64,000 nucleotides of DNA from JAENVT01 sp963720775 (GTDB taxonomy: Bacteria > Actinomycetota > Acidimicrobiia > Acidimicrobiales > Ilumatobacteraceae), in the NCBI GenBank assembly GCA_963720775.1, contig CAVRGR010000007.1, forward strand, positions 1 through 64,000, read 5' to 3'. Every line of letters starts with the position of its first letter. Position 1 is the stretch's first letter. Positions 53,554-62,636 of the stretch are shown in pieces. A program made the translations under genes and the position numbers. The notes beneath the pieces are model-generated. The model was not told the origin of the DNA. It did no database searches and was given only the letters and a program-made list of their open reading frames with translations.

Positions 53554-55107
53554 CTAGGTGATCGAGAACGGAGCGCTCACCCCAGAGAGACCCCCGGATG
53601 TGGCGGTCACGGTGTACCCGTTGCCCGGCAGGTCGATGCTGCACTTCGAGAACCTGGCGTCGCCGTTCACTGCAGCGACGAGGTTCTCCGCGCACAAGAG
53701 CACGGCACCTGAGTCGCCGCTGCCAGGGGTGAGTTGCAGTGCGATCTCGTCGACGCTGGTGACCACGACGTTGCCGTAAGCATCCTCGACGGTGACGATC
53801 GGTTGGGTCCCCCACGACTTGGTCGCTCTGCCGCCGCTCGGCTGCCGGGTGAACACGAGTTGTGCGGCAGGACCGGTGGCCACGTCGAACGCCGCGCTGG
53901 TCGCGGTCTTCAATCCGTCGGCCTTCATCGTGAGGGTGTAGTTGGTGGCGGATGTGGCGATGGTGAGGTCGGCGAAGGTGGCGATGCCGGCGACCGTCGT
54001 GGCCAACGTGGTCCCTGTCAGCGATTCCGAGTTTTGGTTCACCGTCAGGGTCACCGTCGGGTTGCTCCCGGTGACGACGTTGCCGGCCGAGTCCTCGACA
54101 GCGACGGTGATCGGCGACAAAGTGTCGCCGGCGACCGCTTCGGTGGGCTGATCGACGATGACGAGTCTGGTCGCCAGACCGATGACCGCGAACCTGTCGC
54201 TCTGCCCTTCGAGCCCCCCTGCGGTCGCTGTCAGCGAGTAGTCCGTGCCGGCCGCGTTGATCTGGCATCCACCGAACGTCGCCACGCCCGCCGTCGGGAC
54301 GACGGAGGTGCTGTCGCAATCCAGCCGCCCGCTCGAGGATCCGCTGTGTTCGGTGATCACCAACACGATCGGGTCGGTGGCGCTCTCGATCACATTGCCC
54401 ATGTCGTCTTCCACGTCGACAACGGGCTGCGCCGCGAAGACGACGCCCGGCGTCGCCGAAGAAGGCGAGGCCACGAAGCGAAGCCGAGAGGGACTACCAG
54501 CGGTCACCGTGACGGGAGACGAAGAGAGCGCCGTTGCTCCCGAGGTCTGCGCCAGGAGTGAGTAGCCGCTCCCCGCCTTGTCGATGGCGAGATCGTTGAA
54601 GGTGGCGACTCCGGCGACGGCGCGAACCGTGGTCGTCCCCAACAACTTGGCGCCGTTGTCGGGCTGCAGGGAGATCGTCACTTCTGCGGTGCTGTCGGCC
54701 ATCACTGCTCCGCCGTCGTCCGTGAGCGTCACCGTGATCGGTGGATCGATGAGGCGGCCCGCCGTCAACTGATCGGGCACCGGGCTCATGGCGAGATGTG
54801 TGTCGGCGAGCGGCGCCGACCCTCCCGTCGCCGCGGCGACGCATCCTGCGGTGGGAATCACCTCGAAGGAGCCACCGACCAGCGTCACGTCTTGAAGCAA
54901 CAGCGGGTGATCGAGCAGCCCCGCGGTGACCAGGTCGGCCTCCGTTGCGTATTGGGCGTGCGAGGTGTGAAACGCCTGCTCGGCCCGCAGCAACGCGGCC
55001 CGGTCAGCCTCGCACTCTGCCGACGTCGGCTTCTCGTCGCGGTTGAGGCCGATCACGACCACAGTCGCCACCAGTCCGACGATCACCACGCCGACGAGCA
55101 ACACCAA
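53554..55107 (-). CDS. Ig-like repeat surface protein with prepilin-like leader
   Basis: At least 517 residues from a TTG at 55107. The same frame runs on upstream as RGRGFSW, directly before a hydrophobic stretch (LVLLVGVVIVGLVATVVVIG). Together they resemble a type IV prepilin leader with a Gly-Phe cleavage site but no Glu at +5. No standard start codon lies upstream before a stop, so the true start is uncertain or a base is wrong. The next 60 residues include a pilin-like helix (RAALLRAEQAFHTSHAQYAT). At least four repeats of about 85-90 residues follow (for example PVVDVEDDMGNVIESATDP and PITVAVEDSAGNVVTGSNP), Big-type extracellular domains. It may be a minor pilin or an adhesin. Confidence 0.65.
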   Translation of the reverse strand: MVLLVGVVIVGLVATVVVIGLNRDEKPTSAECEADRAALLRAEQAFHTSHAQYATEADLVTAGLLDHPLLLQDVTLVGGSFEVIPTAGCVAAATGGSAPLADTHLAMSPVPDQLTAGRLIDPPITVTLTDDGGAVMADSTAEVTISLQPDNGAKLLGTTTVRAVAGVATFNDLAIDKAGSGYSLLAQTSGATALSSSPVTVTAGSPSRLRFVASPSSATPGVVFAAQPVVDVEDDMGNVIESATDPIVLVITEHSGSSSGRLDCDSTSVVPTAGVATFGGCQINAAGTDYSLTATAGGLEGQSDRFAVIGLATRLVIVDQPTEAVAGDTLSPITVAVEDSAGNVVTGSNPTVTLTVNQNSESLTGTTLATTVAGIATFADLTIATSATNYTLTMKADGLKTATSAAFDVATGPAAQLVFTRQPSGGRATKSWGTQPIVTVEDAYGNVVVTSVDEIALQLTPGSGDSGAVLLCAENLVAAVNGDARFSKCSIDLPGNGYTVTATSGGLSGVSAPFSIT

Positions 55108-55466
55108 CCATGAGAATCCACGACCTCGATGTGAGCGTTCGTCAACGATGTGTCAAGAATGCCGACCCAGCGCTGCTGGGTCAACGACCGAACGGCTCGC
55201 CTGCTCGCCGATTGGAGGGAGGATCGATCAGTTGGTGGCAGTACCGCGCCGCACGACCACACCAGCGGAGACCATGAACGTCGCGCCGAACGCGAGCAGC
55301 AACAAACCAGCGGCCGACAGCGGTGTGGTCGAAGGTATGGCCATGCTGGGCGAGCAGTGCCACCCCTGCACCCGACCCATCGTTGCCGAGCAGGGCGCGG
55401 AGACCGAGGTCATGGCCGACCCCCTCGAACGCCCAACGGTCGACGACCACGACACTCATCAGCCGC
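55108..55466. other. Region of about 360 bases without a confident gene
   Basis: It contains the prepilin-like leader frame at its left edge and the region before the acyl-CoA dehydrogenase remnant. On the minus strand 55228-55455 could encode a 75-residue peptide with one hydrophobic tail (PLSAAGLLLLAFGATFMVS, ending VVRRG). It looks like the anchor end of a surface protein, but I see no good start or partner and leave it as unassigned. Confidence 0.35.
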
Positions 55467-55763
55467 GGCGTACGACTGCAGACGCTGCACGCGGCATGGA
55501 TGATCGACCGCTATGGGGCCAGTGCCGCCCGCGACAAGGTCTCGGCCATCAAGTTCGAAGTCGCCAACACCATGCTGAAAGCCGTCGACACCGCCATCCA
55601 AGTGCACGGTGCGCTCGGTGTCACCGATGACACGATCCTGGCCTACTGGTACCGCCACGAACGTGCCGCCCGAATCTACGACGGCGCCGACGAAGTCCAC
55701 AAGACGAGCCTCGGACGCCGCATCCTTCGCCGATACGCACGAGCGGCCGAACCCAACCCGTGA
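55467..55763 (+). pseudogene. Acyl-CoA dehydrogenase, C-terminal remnant
   Basis: About 98 codons matching only the end of an acyl-CoA dehydrogenase: LQTLHAAWMIDRYGASAARD, EVANTMLKAVDTAIQVHGAL and ARIYDGADEVHKTSLGRRIL. FAD-binding and N-terminal domains are absent. Upstream sequence in any frame shows no dehydrogenase character, so this is a truncated remnant rather than a frameshift. It ends 62 bases before the esterase gene. Confidence 0.75.
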
Positions 55764-55825
55764 CAACTGAACCGTCGCAGGTGCGCGCCGGGGACTGGTC
55801 CTTCGGGCGACCGTAGGATGACCAC

Positions 55826-57751
55826 GTGAGTCCCACTCGGCCGCCTCGCCGCTCTTTCACGCACCTCGTCGTCATCGTCATCGTGGCAGCGACCGCCATG
55901 GCGTTGGGCCCGGGCCTTTCAGCACGAGCGGCGTCCGAGTCGTATCACGCCGTCACGCCACAGCGCTTGCTCGACACGAGAATCGCCTTCGGCACGTCGA
56001 GCACCGCAATGACCACACCAGGCGTGCCGACGCCCATCTCTCTGCCGGCCGCTGCATCTGGCGTCGCCGCCGTCGTTCTCAACCTCACGGTCACCGAACC
56101 AGCCGGCGACGGTTTCGCGACGGCGTATCCGTGCGGACAACAGCTGCCTCTGGCCTCGAACGTCAACTTCCTGGCGGCCCAGACCGTGCCCAACCTGGTG
56201 ATCGCCAAGCCCGGGACCGACGGGCACGTGTGCGTGGTGACCAGCGTTGCCGCGCACCTCGTGGTCGACCTGCAGGGTTGGTTTCCGATCGGAGCCTACG
56301 ATCCGCTGCCGGTCCCCGAGCGCGTCCTCGATACCCGGACCGGCGCGCAGCGCAAGCTCGCCGCCGGTGTGGAGACGTTCCTCGTCGCCGACCAGTCCAG
56401 CGACGCCATCGTGGCCAACGTGACGGTGATCGATCCCGACGCGCCGGGCTATCTCACCGTGTATCCCTGCGGCACCACCCCGCCGATCACATCGAATCTC
56501 AACTTCGTCGCCGGCGAGGTCGTGGCGAATCTGGCGATCGCCCGTTCGGGCGGCGCCGGCGTCTGCGCGGTGGCCAGCGCGTCGACCGACATCGCGGTCG
56601 ACGTACAGGGGCGCATCCCGGTCGGCGGCGGATACACGGCGATCTCGCCGGTCCGGATGACCGATACACGCTCGCCGATCGGAGTGCCGATCGCGGACCG
56701 GTTGCTGCCTGGGCAGATCGTCGAACTGTCGTTTCCGGTGGTGAGCGGCATCCCAGCGGTCGCCGACACCGCGGTGGTCAACGTCACCGCGACCGACTCG
56801 CTCGGGAGCGGCTACCTCACCGTGTATCCGTGTGATGGTCCGCCGCCGCTCGCATCCAACCTCAACGTCACCCTCGGCGATACCCGACCGAACTTGGTGG
56901 TGACCCGTCTCGGCGCCGGCGGCACCATCTGTCTCATCGGCAGCGCTGCCATGCACGTGGTGGTCGACCTGCAGGGATGGTTCGCCGGCTCAGCGGAGCC
57001 GCCTCCGATCTCGCCACCGCAACGACTGCACGTCGACCGCACCTCCGGTCTGGTGATGGGATACCTCGCCTACCTGCCTGCCGGGTACGCGTCGAGTCCG
57101 GGCCGGACGTGGCCGACCATCGTCTTCTTCCACGGCTCGGGCCAATCCGGCTCCGGCACCGGCGCGGCGCTCGACAGCGTCGCCGTCAACGGGCTGCCGC
57201 GCCTGTACGAAGCCGGCATCGAACCGGCCGTGGCCGCCGGGTTCATCGTGCTCGCGCCACAGAACCCGGACACCACGAACTCACCGGCTCGGGTGCGGCT
57301 GTGGTTGAACGAGGTGCTGCCGCGGTACGGCGTGGACCGCGACCGCCTGTACCTGACGGGGCTGTCGCAGGGGGGCTTCGGCGTATTCGACTACCTCGGC
57401 GCCTACGGCGATACCAACGAGTTCGCGGCGATGGTGCCGATCGCCGGCGGGTTCAACCGGGCCATCCGATGCTCCGATTGGCAACACACTCCGCTGTGGG
57501 CGTTCCACGGCGAGGCGGACCAGAGTGTGAACGTATCAGGCTCGATCAACACCGTCGGATTCGTCAACGCCAACTGCGCGCCGAGCGAACGGCTGCGCCT
57601 CACCACGTATCCGGGCGTCGGCCACAATGCATGGGACCTGACCTACAACTTGTCGGGGATGGCGCCAGGGCTCACCAACGCCACCCGCGACGCCTACGAC
57701 GTAGACATCTACACCTGGATGCTCGCTCACGTGCGCAGCCGAACGAGGTGA
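55826..57751 (+). CDS. Secreted esterase with three repeated N-terminal domains
   Basis: 641 residues. A signal peptide (LVVIVIVAATAMALGPGLSA) is followed by three repeats of about 120-125 residues, each with LxDTR, a YPCG or YPCD motif, SNLN or SNVN, NLVI/NLAI and VVDLQGWF (VDVQGRI in the second). The last 240 residues are an alpha/beta hydrolase of the LpqC/PHB-depolymerase type. The nucleophile is in GLSQGGFG, the Asp in HGEADQSV and the His in GVGHNAWD, with an oxyanion-type FFHGSGQSG. It would act on esters outside the cell while the repeats hold it to a surface. Starts at GTG 55826. Confidence 0.8.
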   Translation: MSPTRPPRRSFTHLVVIVIVAATAMALGPGLSARAASESYHAVTPQRLLDTRIAFGTSSTAMTTPGVPTPISLPAAASGVAAVVLNLTVTEPAGDGFATAYPCGQQLPLASNVNFLAAQTVPNLVIAKPGTDGHVCVVTSVAAHLVVDLQGWFPIGAYDPLPVPERVLDTRTGAQRKLAAGVETFLVADQSSDAIVANVTVIDPDAPGYLTVYPCGTTPPITSNLNFVAGEVVANLAIARSGGAGVCAVASASTDIAVDVQGRIPVGGGYTAISPVRMTDTRSPIGVPIADRLLPGQIVELSFPVVSGIPAVADTAVVNVTATDSLGSGYLTVYPCDGPPPLASNLNVTLGDTRPNLVVTRLGAGGTICLIGSAAMHVVVDLQGWFAGSAEPPPISPPQRLHVDRTSGLVMGYLAYLPAGYASSPGRTWPTIVFFHGSGQSGSGTGAALDSVAVNGLPRLYEAGIEPAVAAGFIVLAPQNPDTTNSPARVRLWLNEVLPRYGVDRDRLYLTGLSQGGFGVFDYLGAYGDTNEFAAMVPIAGGFNRAIRCSDWQHTPLWAFHGEADQSVNVSGSINTVGFVNANCAPSERLRLTTYPGVGHNAWDLTYNLSGMAPGLTNATRDAYDVDIYTWMLAHVRSRTR

Positions 57752-57905
57752 CTTCGTTTACCTAGTTCTAACCAAGCACGGCCCTCGCAGCGCGTCGTCG
57801 CTCGATAAGGTCCGTGCTGCGGTGCTGTGCAGAACGGGCGCAGCGCCGTGCTCTCAGTGAGGAAAGAAACCCTCATCAGTCTCTGGTGTTCGGAGGGATC
57901 AACAC

Positions 57906-59132
57906 ATGAGCGCGATGATCGACCCGTTGCTGGATCGGCAGTGCCGCCTCGACACGACCGGTCAACCGGCCGACCCTCCGCGCATCCGGCGCGCTGGGAA
58001 CGACGAGCCCGCGGCCGCGTCGGGAGCGGCGCGGCTGAGTCGGATCGGCACCACCGGTGGCCGGATCACCCTCGCTCTCGCCGTGCTGCTCATCCCGGTG
58101 CTCTACTCCTACACGATCGCCCTCACCGGGCCGGGAGGCGACAGCTTGCAGGCCCGCACGGTGGAGTGGGCTCGAGATCACCACCTCGGGCCCGTGGTCG
58201 ATCGATTGGAGAACTGGTACTACGCGAGACATCAGGCCGCAGTCGGCGGTGCGCCGACCGTGTCCGTCCTGCCGACGGTGCCGGTCAGTGTCGGCACGAC
58301 CCCAGGACCCAAGCCCCTACAGACGCCGGCCGCCGTGCCGATCCCCGGTGAGGGCACCTGGACTTCCCTGGGCCCGCTGGTTGACGGGAAGGCCGGCGCG
58401 TACGTCACGTCGATCCGGCCCGACAACGTGCACACCTCGTCGATCGACGAAGTCGTCAACTTCGATCCGAAGTACTTCAGCTTCCGCGCCTACCCGGGGA
58501 CCAAGATCCCGAAGCCGTGGGATCGCCCGGACTACGTCGAACCGCAGCGACGGCCGTCGCTGGTCGCCGCGTTCTCCGGCGGCTTCCGCTTGAGGGACTC
58601 CGGTGGCGGGATGATCCTCGGCGGGGCCGTCCTTCAGCCGATGAAGAACGGGATCGCGACGATGGCGATCGACAAGAACGGCGTCGTGAACATCGGCCGT
58701 TGGGGCCGTGACGTCGTCGCTTCCGCGCCGCTCGACTCGGCGCGCCAGAACCTCGACCCGATCGTGGACAACGGGGTCGCCAATCCCGACCTGCTCACCG
58801 ACCCCAACCGAAAGTGGGGCTTCACCGGACCGAAGAACAGGACCGCGGTTTGGCGCTCCGGCGCCGGCATCACCGCCGACGGCCACCTGATCTGGGTTGG
58901 CGGCCCGGGACTGACCATCGACGCCCTGGCCCAGACCCTGATCCGCGCCGGGGCGATCCGCGGCATGCAACTGGAGATCAACCAGGAGTGGGTGCAGCTC
59001 AACACGTATTCGACCACCTCGCTCGGCAAGACGAGTGGCAAGCGGTTGATCACCGGTATGCAGCACACCGGCAACCGGTGGCTGACCGAGGACACTCGTG
59101 ACTTCGTTGCCGTATTCGTCCGCAACCCATGA
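57906..59132 (+). CDS. Phosphodiester glycosidase (NAGPA-like) family membrane protein
   Basis: 408 residues, with GGAGGG upstream of the ATG. A cytoplasmic tail and one membrane segment (ITLALAVLLIPVLYSYTIAL) lead to an extracellular domain with LVAAFSGGFRLRDSGGGMIL, MAIDKNGVVNIGRWG, TAVWRSGAGITADGHLIWVG and MQLEINQEWVQ. That is the DUF2233/NAGPA pattern, whose members uncover or cleave sugar-1-phosphodiesters. A target such as a wall-linked glycopolymer is an inference. The next gene overlaps by four bases. Confidence 0.75.
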   Translation: MSAMIDPLLDRQCRLDTTGQPADPPRIRRAGNDEPAAASGAARLSRIGTTGGRITLALAVLLIPVLYSYTIALTGPGGDSLQARTVEWARDHHLGPVVDRLENWYYARHQAAVGGAPTVSVLPTVPVSVGTTPGPKPLQTPAAVPIPGEGTWTSLGPLVDGKAGAYVTSIRPDNVHTSSIDEVVNFDPKYFSFRAYPGTKIPKPWDRPDYVEPQRRPSLVAAFSGGFRLRDSGGGMILGGAVLQPMKNGIATMAIDKNGVVNIGRWGRDVVASAPLDSARQNLDPIVDNGVANPDLLTDPNRKWGFTGPKNRTAVWRSGAGITADGHLIWVGGPGLTIDALAQTLIRAGAIRGMQLEINQEWVQLNTYSTTSLGKTSGKRLITGMQHTGNRWLTEDTRDFVAVFVRNP

Positions 59133-59512
59133 GCCCAGTACTTCGGGTCGCCGGCGAGGCGACGTATCGACGACGGCGAGCGGTGGTCACCGCAACGGTC
59201 CTCTCGTCGCTGGGTGTCGTCGCGCTGGCGCAGCGCGAGTCGGTGCCGCACCCCGGCCGCATCGCCTCGCCGATCCTGCTCGGCGTGGGGTTGCTCGTTT
59301 ACGTCGTCCCGTTTGCATTCAGCGTCGATCGAGCGATGCGACGGGGAAGAATCCGGATGGTCTCGGTGGCGTTCCTCGGCGGTTGCGGTGGGGTGTTCCT
59401 GGCGACTCGCCCCGTTGGCAGCTTCAGCCAGGCGTGGCCGCTGTTCACCGCCATCGTGAGCATCATCGTGCTCCGCGTGCTCGGCCAGTTCCCCCACGAC
59501 GGAAGCCGATGA
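59129..59512 (+). CDS. Small membrane protein, unknown function
   Basis: 127 residues starting ATG inside the previous stop (ATGA). Four weak hydrophobic segments are visible: VTATVLSSLGVVALA, ASPILLGVGLLVYVVPFAF, MVSVAFLGGCGGVFLA and WPLFTAIVSIIVLRVL. It is probably co-expressed with the phosphodiester glycosidase. No family recognised. Confidence 0.65.
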   Translation: MSPVLRVAGEATYRRRRAVVTATVLSSLGVVALAQRESVPHPGRIASPILLGVGLLVYVVPFAFSVDRAMRRGRIRMVSVAFLGGCGGVFLATRPVGSFSQAWPLFTAIVSIIVLRVLGQFPHDGSR

Positions 59513-59833
59513 GCGTCCCCTTCCGGAACGACGATTCGCGCTAGCTGAATGTCGCGGGCCCGCGGGATTCGAGCGTGATGCCGAGGGCCCTACTTTGAAC
59601 CGTGAACCGTCCGGGTGTGAGACCGAACGATTGGATTCCAATAGTGCGAGGCAGCGGTCTACTGTCCGCGAAAACGCACTCCCCGGAAAGCCGCTATTCA
59701 ACCGCAGCTCACGGCTCGCCGAACCACGTCACGAACTCTGCGTTTCGAGCAATCCCTGAACGGCTCTCTCTCGTATCACTCTCCCGGGGGTAACCGCGCC
59801 CCGGTCAGATGCTCAACGAGGAGGCTCCGTCCG
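59513..59833 (+). other. 321-base gene-free region upstream of TIGR03118
   Basis: No frame with coding character. It includes GC-rich palindromic bases near 59561-59575 (CGCGGGCCCGCG), a short TTGG-ATT-CCAA inverted repeat near 59632, and presumably the promoter of the TIGR03118-sigma-anti-sigma operon, which I could not pin down. Confidence 0.45.
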
Positions 59834-60994
59834 ATGGAAACAGCCACAGTCACAGGACTCAGAAGGCGAAGAGGTTGGCGCGCCGCAGGGGGCGCCGTGT
59901 TGGTCAGTGCGGTTCTCGGCCTGTCGGCCGTGCCGGCTCACGCCGACGACCACGGCCGCCACGATCGCGATCACGGCAACACGATGGTCACCCAGACCAA
60001 CCTCGTCGCCAACCGCGACGGGTTCGGGGCAACCATCGTCGACCCGGATCTCCAAAACGCATGGGGCATGTCGAAGTTCCCGGCATCGCCGGTGTGGGTC
60101 AGCAATAACCACAGCATGACGTCGACCCTGTACAAGGGCGGCACTGCCGCCGACCCGACGACCGTCATCAAGGCCCCGCTGACCGTCACGATGGACGGCC
60201 CGCCAACCGGGCAAGTCGCCAACGGTGCACCTGGCTTCAACCTTGCCAACGCGACCGCCTCTCTGTTCATCTTCGCCACGGAAGACGGGCGGCTCTTCGC
60301 CTGGAACCAATCTGCCGGCACGATCGCCGAGCAGACGGCGATGGTCGACGGCGCCAGCTTCAAGGGACTCGCCCAGGGAATGGTCGACACCACGCCGTAT
60401 CTGTATGCCGCCGACTTCGCCAACGGCAACATCGACGTCTTCGACAACACCTGGACCATGCAGGATTGGGCGGGCGCCTTCCACGTTCGCCATCTCCCCA
60501 AGGGGTTCTCGCCGTTCAACGTGCAGGTGCTCACCGACCCCAAGGGACGCCAGCACGTGTTCGTCGCCTACGCCAAGCTCGACCCGGCAAGCGGTGACGA
60601 GGTTGCCGGCAGAGGGCTCGGCCTCGTCGCCGAGTTCACCACCGACGGCAAGTTCATCCGCCGCTTCGACGGCAGTTCGATGAACGCCCCATGGGGCCTC
60701 GCCTACGCACCCGACAGCTGGGGCAAGGCAGCAGGCGATCTGCTCGTCGGCCAGTTCGGCAACGGCCGGATCGAGATGTTCGACCCGCACAGCGGCGATC
60801 ACGACGGCACCGTGCGTGACGCAAATGGCAACAAGCTGGTGATCGACGGGCTGTGGGCCCTGATGCCCGGCGACGACACCAGCGGGGGGGCCGGCAGCAT
60901 GCTGTTCACCGCCGGGCCGAACGACGAAGTCGACGGCCTGTACGGCGTGCTGACGTTCGTCCCACGCATGCATCACGGACACGGCGACGACTAG
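59834..60994 (+). CDS. TIGR03118 family secreted beta-propeller protein
   Basis: 386 residues. Its signal peptide (AAGGAVLVSAVLGLSAVPAH) ends near AHADDHG, then a His/Asp-rich start. Family features: LVANRDGFGATIVDPDLQNA, WGMSKFPASPVWVSNNHS, TPYLYAADFANGNIDVFDNT, APWGLAYAPDSWGKAAGDLL and VGQFGNGRIEMFDPHSG. The His-rich ends may bind metal. Function of TIGR03118 is unknown. It is followed by an ECF sigma factor, so it may be the sigma operon's output or sensor. Confidence 0.82.
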   Translation: METATVTGLRRRRGWRAAGGAVLVSAVLGLSAVPAHADDHGRHDRDHGNTMVTQTNLVANRDGFGATIVDPDLQNAWGMSKFPASPVWVSNNHSMTSTLYKGGTAADPTTVIKAPLTVTMDGPPTGQVANGAPGFNLANATASLFIFATEDGRLFAWNQSAGTIAEQTAMVDGASFKGLAQGMVDTTPYLYAADFANGNIDVFDNTWTMQDWAGAFHVRHLPKGFSPFNVQVLTDPKGRQHVFVAYAKLDPASGDEVAGRGLGLVAEFTTDGKFIRRFDGSSMNAPWGLAYAPDSWGKAAGDLLVGQFGNGRIEMFDPHSGDHDGTVRDANGNKLVIDGLWALMPGDDTSGGAGSMLFTAGPNDEVDGLYGVLTFVPRMHHGHGDD

Positions 60995-61020
60995 GACCAC
61001 CTGCCATTGATGTTGACGGA

Positions 61021-61062
61021 GGGAGGCGGGTTCTCGTATCCCTACACGAGAACTCGCCTCCC
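61021..61062 (+). terminator. 17-bp hairpin between TIGR03118 and the sigma gene
   Basis: GGGAGGCGGGTTCTCGT pairs with ACGAGAACTCGCCTCCC over 17 positions (one G-T wobble) around an eight-base loop. It starts 27 bases after the TIGR03118 stop. No T run follows, so it is not a classical terminator. It may stabilise the upstream message or lower sigma expression. Confidence 0.5.
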
Positions 61063-61102
61063 GGATCAATCCCCCAAGGCACCGGCAGCAGTACACCTCG
61101 AT

Positions 61103-61669
61103 GTGCTGCCTGCTCCGTCCGACGAGTCGCTGCTTGCCGGCCTGGCCGTCGGCGACGCGGTTGCCGGCACGCAGTTCGTCCGCCGCTTCCAACGACGCGT
61201 CTACGGGCTGGCGCTCCACTTGGTCGGCGACTCCGGCGCAGCCGAGGACATCGCCCAGGAAGCCTTCGTGCGCGCCTGGCGTCATGCCCAGGCCTACGAC
61301 ACCCGGCACGGATCGGTCACCACGTGGCTTCTGGCCATCACCCGAAACCTGGCCATCGACAACCTGCGCATGCGCCGGCCGCAGCTCGTCGACCCGCAGA
61401 CCATCCTCGCCCTGCAACCGTTGCCGACCGGGCCGACCCTCGACGACACGGTGATCACTTCCCGCTCGGTTGCCGATCTCGGCAATACGATGCGCAGCAT
61501 GCCCGACGAACAACGGCGCGCTCTGCTGCTGGCCGCGTTCTTCGGCTACACCGCCAAGGAGATCAGCGAGGCGGAGGGAGTGCCGCTGGGCACGGCCAAG
61601 ACTCGAATCCGCTCGGCGATGCTGAAGTTGCGCGCCGAACGGCCCGGCGCGGAGAGCCCGCATGACTAG
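61103..61669 (+). CDS. ECF sigma factor (SigK-like)
   Basis: 188 residues from the GTG at 61103. A longer start at 61007 would place the hairpin inside the coding region. Region 2 (RVYGLALHLVGDSGAAEDIA, then QEAFVRAWRHAQAYD, TTWLLAITRNLAIDNL) and region 4 (MPDEQRRALLLAAFFGYTAK, then EISEAEGVPLGTAKTRIRSA) are intact. It is closely related in sequence and layout to the factor at 9765. The anti-sigma start overlaps its end by eight bases. Confidence 0.85.
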   Translation: MLPAPSDESLLAGLAVGDAVAGTQFVRRFQRRVYGLALHLVGDSGAAEDIAQEAFVRAWRHAQAYDTRHGSVTTWLLAITRNLAIDNLRMRRPQLVDPQTILALQPLPTGPTLDDTVITSRSVADLGNTMRSMPDEQRRALLLAAFFGYTAKEISEAEGVPLGTAKTRIRSAMLKLRAERPGAESPHD

Positions 61670-62294
61670 CGACTGCGACAAGATGCACGAGCTGGCACCC
61701 GAACTGGCCCTCGGCGTGCTCGTCGGCGCCGAACGGGGCTGGGCGCTCGCCCACCTCGCCGGTTGCCCCGAGTGCCAACACCTAGTCGAGGAGATGTCGG
61801 AGACCGCCGACGCGCTGTTGCTGCTTGCACCCGAGGCCGAGCCGCCACTCGGTTTCGAGTTGCGCATCCTGGCCCGAATCGGCGCCGACCAACCGCGACG
61901 ACGCCCGTGGCGGTGGATCGCCACCGCAGCCGCGGCAGCCGTGCTCGCTGCCGCGGCCACGGGCATCGTCGTCCACCAGGTCGACAGTCGGACCGGCGAC
62001 CTCCACCTGCGCACCGCTCAGCTGCACGCCACCACCGGCGACGAAGCCGGCGACGTCTACGTGACGGGTGGCGAGCCCGCATGGGTGTTCATGTCGGTCA
62101 AGTCGGCGGAACCGGGCAGCACCTACTCGTGCGAGCTCGACTTCGGAGACGGGCACGTCGTGCAGGCCGGCCAGTTCACGGTCGCCGATCGCGAAGGCTG
62201 GTGGGGCACGGCAGTGAAGACCGGTGCCGACGACCTGCGATCGATCCGTCTCCTCTCCCCCGACGGCACCACGATCGCCACCGCCGAGCTCTGA
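61662..62294 (+). CDS. Anti-sigma factor (RskA-like)
   Basis: 210 residues. The cytoplasmic N-domain reads MHELAPELALGVLVGAERGW, then ALAHLAGCPECQHL, which is the zinc-type anti-sigma His/Cys arrangement. One membrane segment (IATAAAAAVLAAAATGIVVH) precedes an extracytoplasmic beta domain (EAGDVYVTGGEPAWVFMSV). It pairs with the sigma factor encoded upstream. Confidence 0.85.
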   Translation: MTSDCDKMHELAPELALGVLVGAERGWALAHLAGCPECQHLVEEMSETADALLLLAPEAEPPLGFELRILARIGADQPRRRPWRWIATAAAAAVLAAAATGIVVHQVDSRTGDLHLRTAQLHATTGDEAGDVYVTGGEPAWVFMSVKSAEPGSTYSCELDFGDGHVVQAGQFTVADREGWWGTAVKTGADDLRSIRLLSPDGTTIATAEL

Positions 62295-62356
62295 CTGAGC
62301 CGCCCCGCTTCGTCACGCACCCTGACCAAACGGCACCGGCGAAATAGAGTCGTTGT

Positions 62357-62539
62357 ATGGCCGACAATGCCAAGACCATCATCACCGCCCGTGACATGGA
62401 CAAGATGAGTCCGCAGCAACGAGCTGACGCGGTCGATGCGGCAACGGCACGGAGCTGGGATGAAGTGCCGGAGGCGTTTCGGTCAGAGGTGCTGGCCGCC
62501 GCTCAAGAGCTCGGTCAGCAACGTCGCCTGCGTGCCTGA
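62357..62539 (+). CDS. Small antitoxin-like protein
   Basis: 60 residues: MADNAKTIITARDMDKMSPQ, then a helix with DAATARSWDEVPEAFRSEVL, ending ELGQQRRLRA. The size, the charged helix, and the overlap of its 3' end with the start of a second short gene (62532) are typical of toxin-antitoxin pairs. I do not recognise a DNA-binding motif. Its partner is truncated. Confidence 0.55.
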   Translation: MADNAKTIITARDMDKMSPQQRADAVDAATARSWDEVPEAFRSEVLAAAQELGQQRRLRA

Positions 62540-62636
62540 ACGCCAGGTCCGCTTCACCGAGCAGTTCTTCGATCGCATCGACACCCTCCTGCCAAGCGAT
62601 TTGGTGGAGTCCTTCAGGGTCACCTGGGTGCCGTGA
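62532..62636 (+). pseudogene. Toxin-like gene truncated at a palindromic repeat
   Basis: A GTG inside the antitoxin-like gene opens ERQVRFTEQFFDRIDTLLPS, a typical start for RelE/HigB-like or related toxins. After 24 codons the sequence enters the 45-bp repeat at 62603. The frame then closes at 62636 inside it, so the rest of the toxin is absent. No continuation appears in another frame beyond the repeat, where the cytochrome c gene ends. Confidence 0.6.

Noticed and set aside
55228..55455. Small membrane protein on the minus strand
   Set aside because: Only the hydrophobic tail is suggestive. There is no ribosome binding site and its N-terminal part is unlike a protein.
58158..58175. Another GTGGAGTG-type copy of the 45-bp repeat
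   Set aside because: Only the first eight bases match, it lies within the coding frame of the glycosidase, and no complementary end follows.
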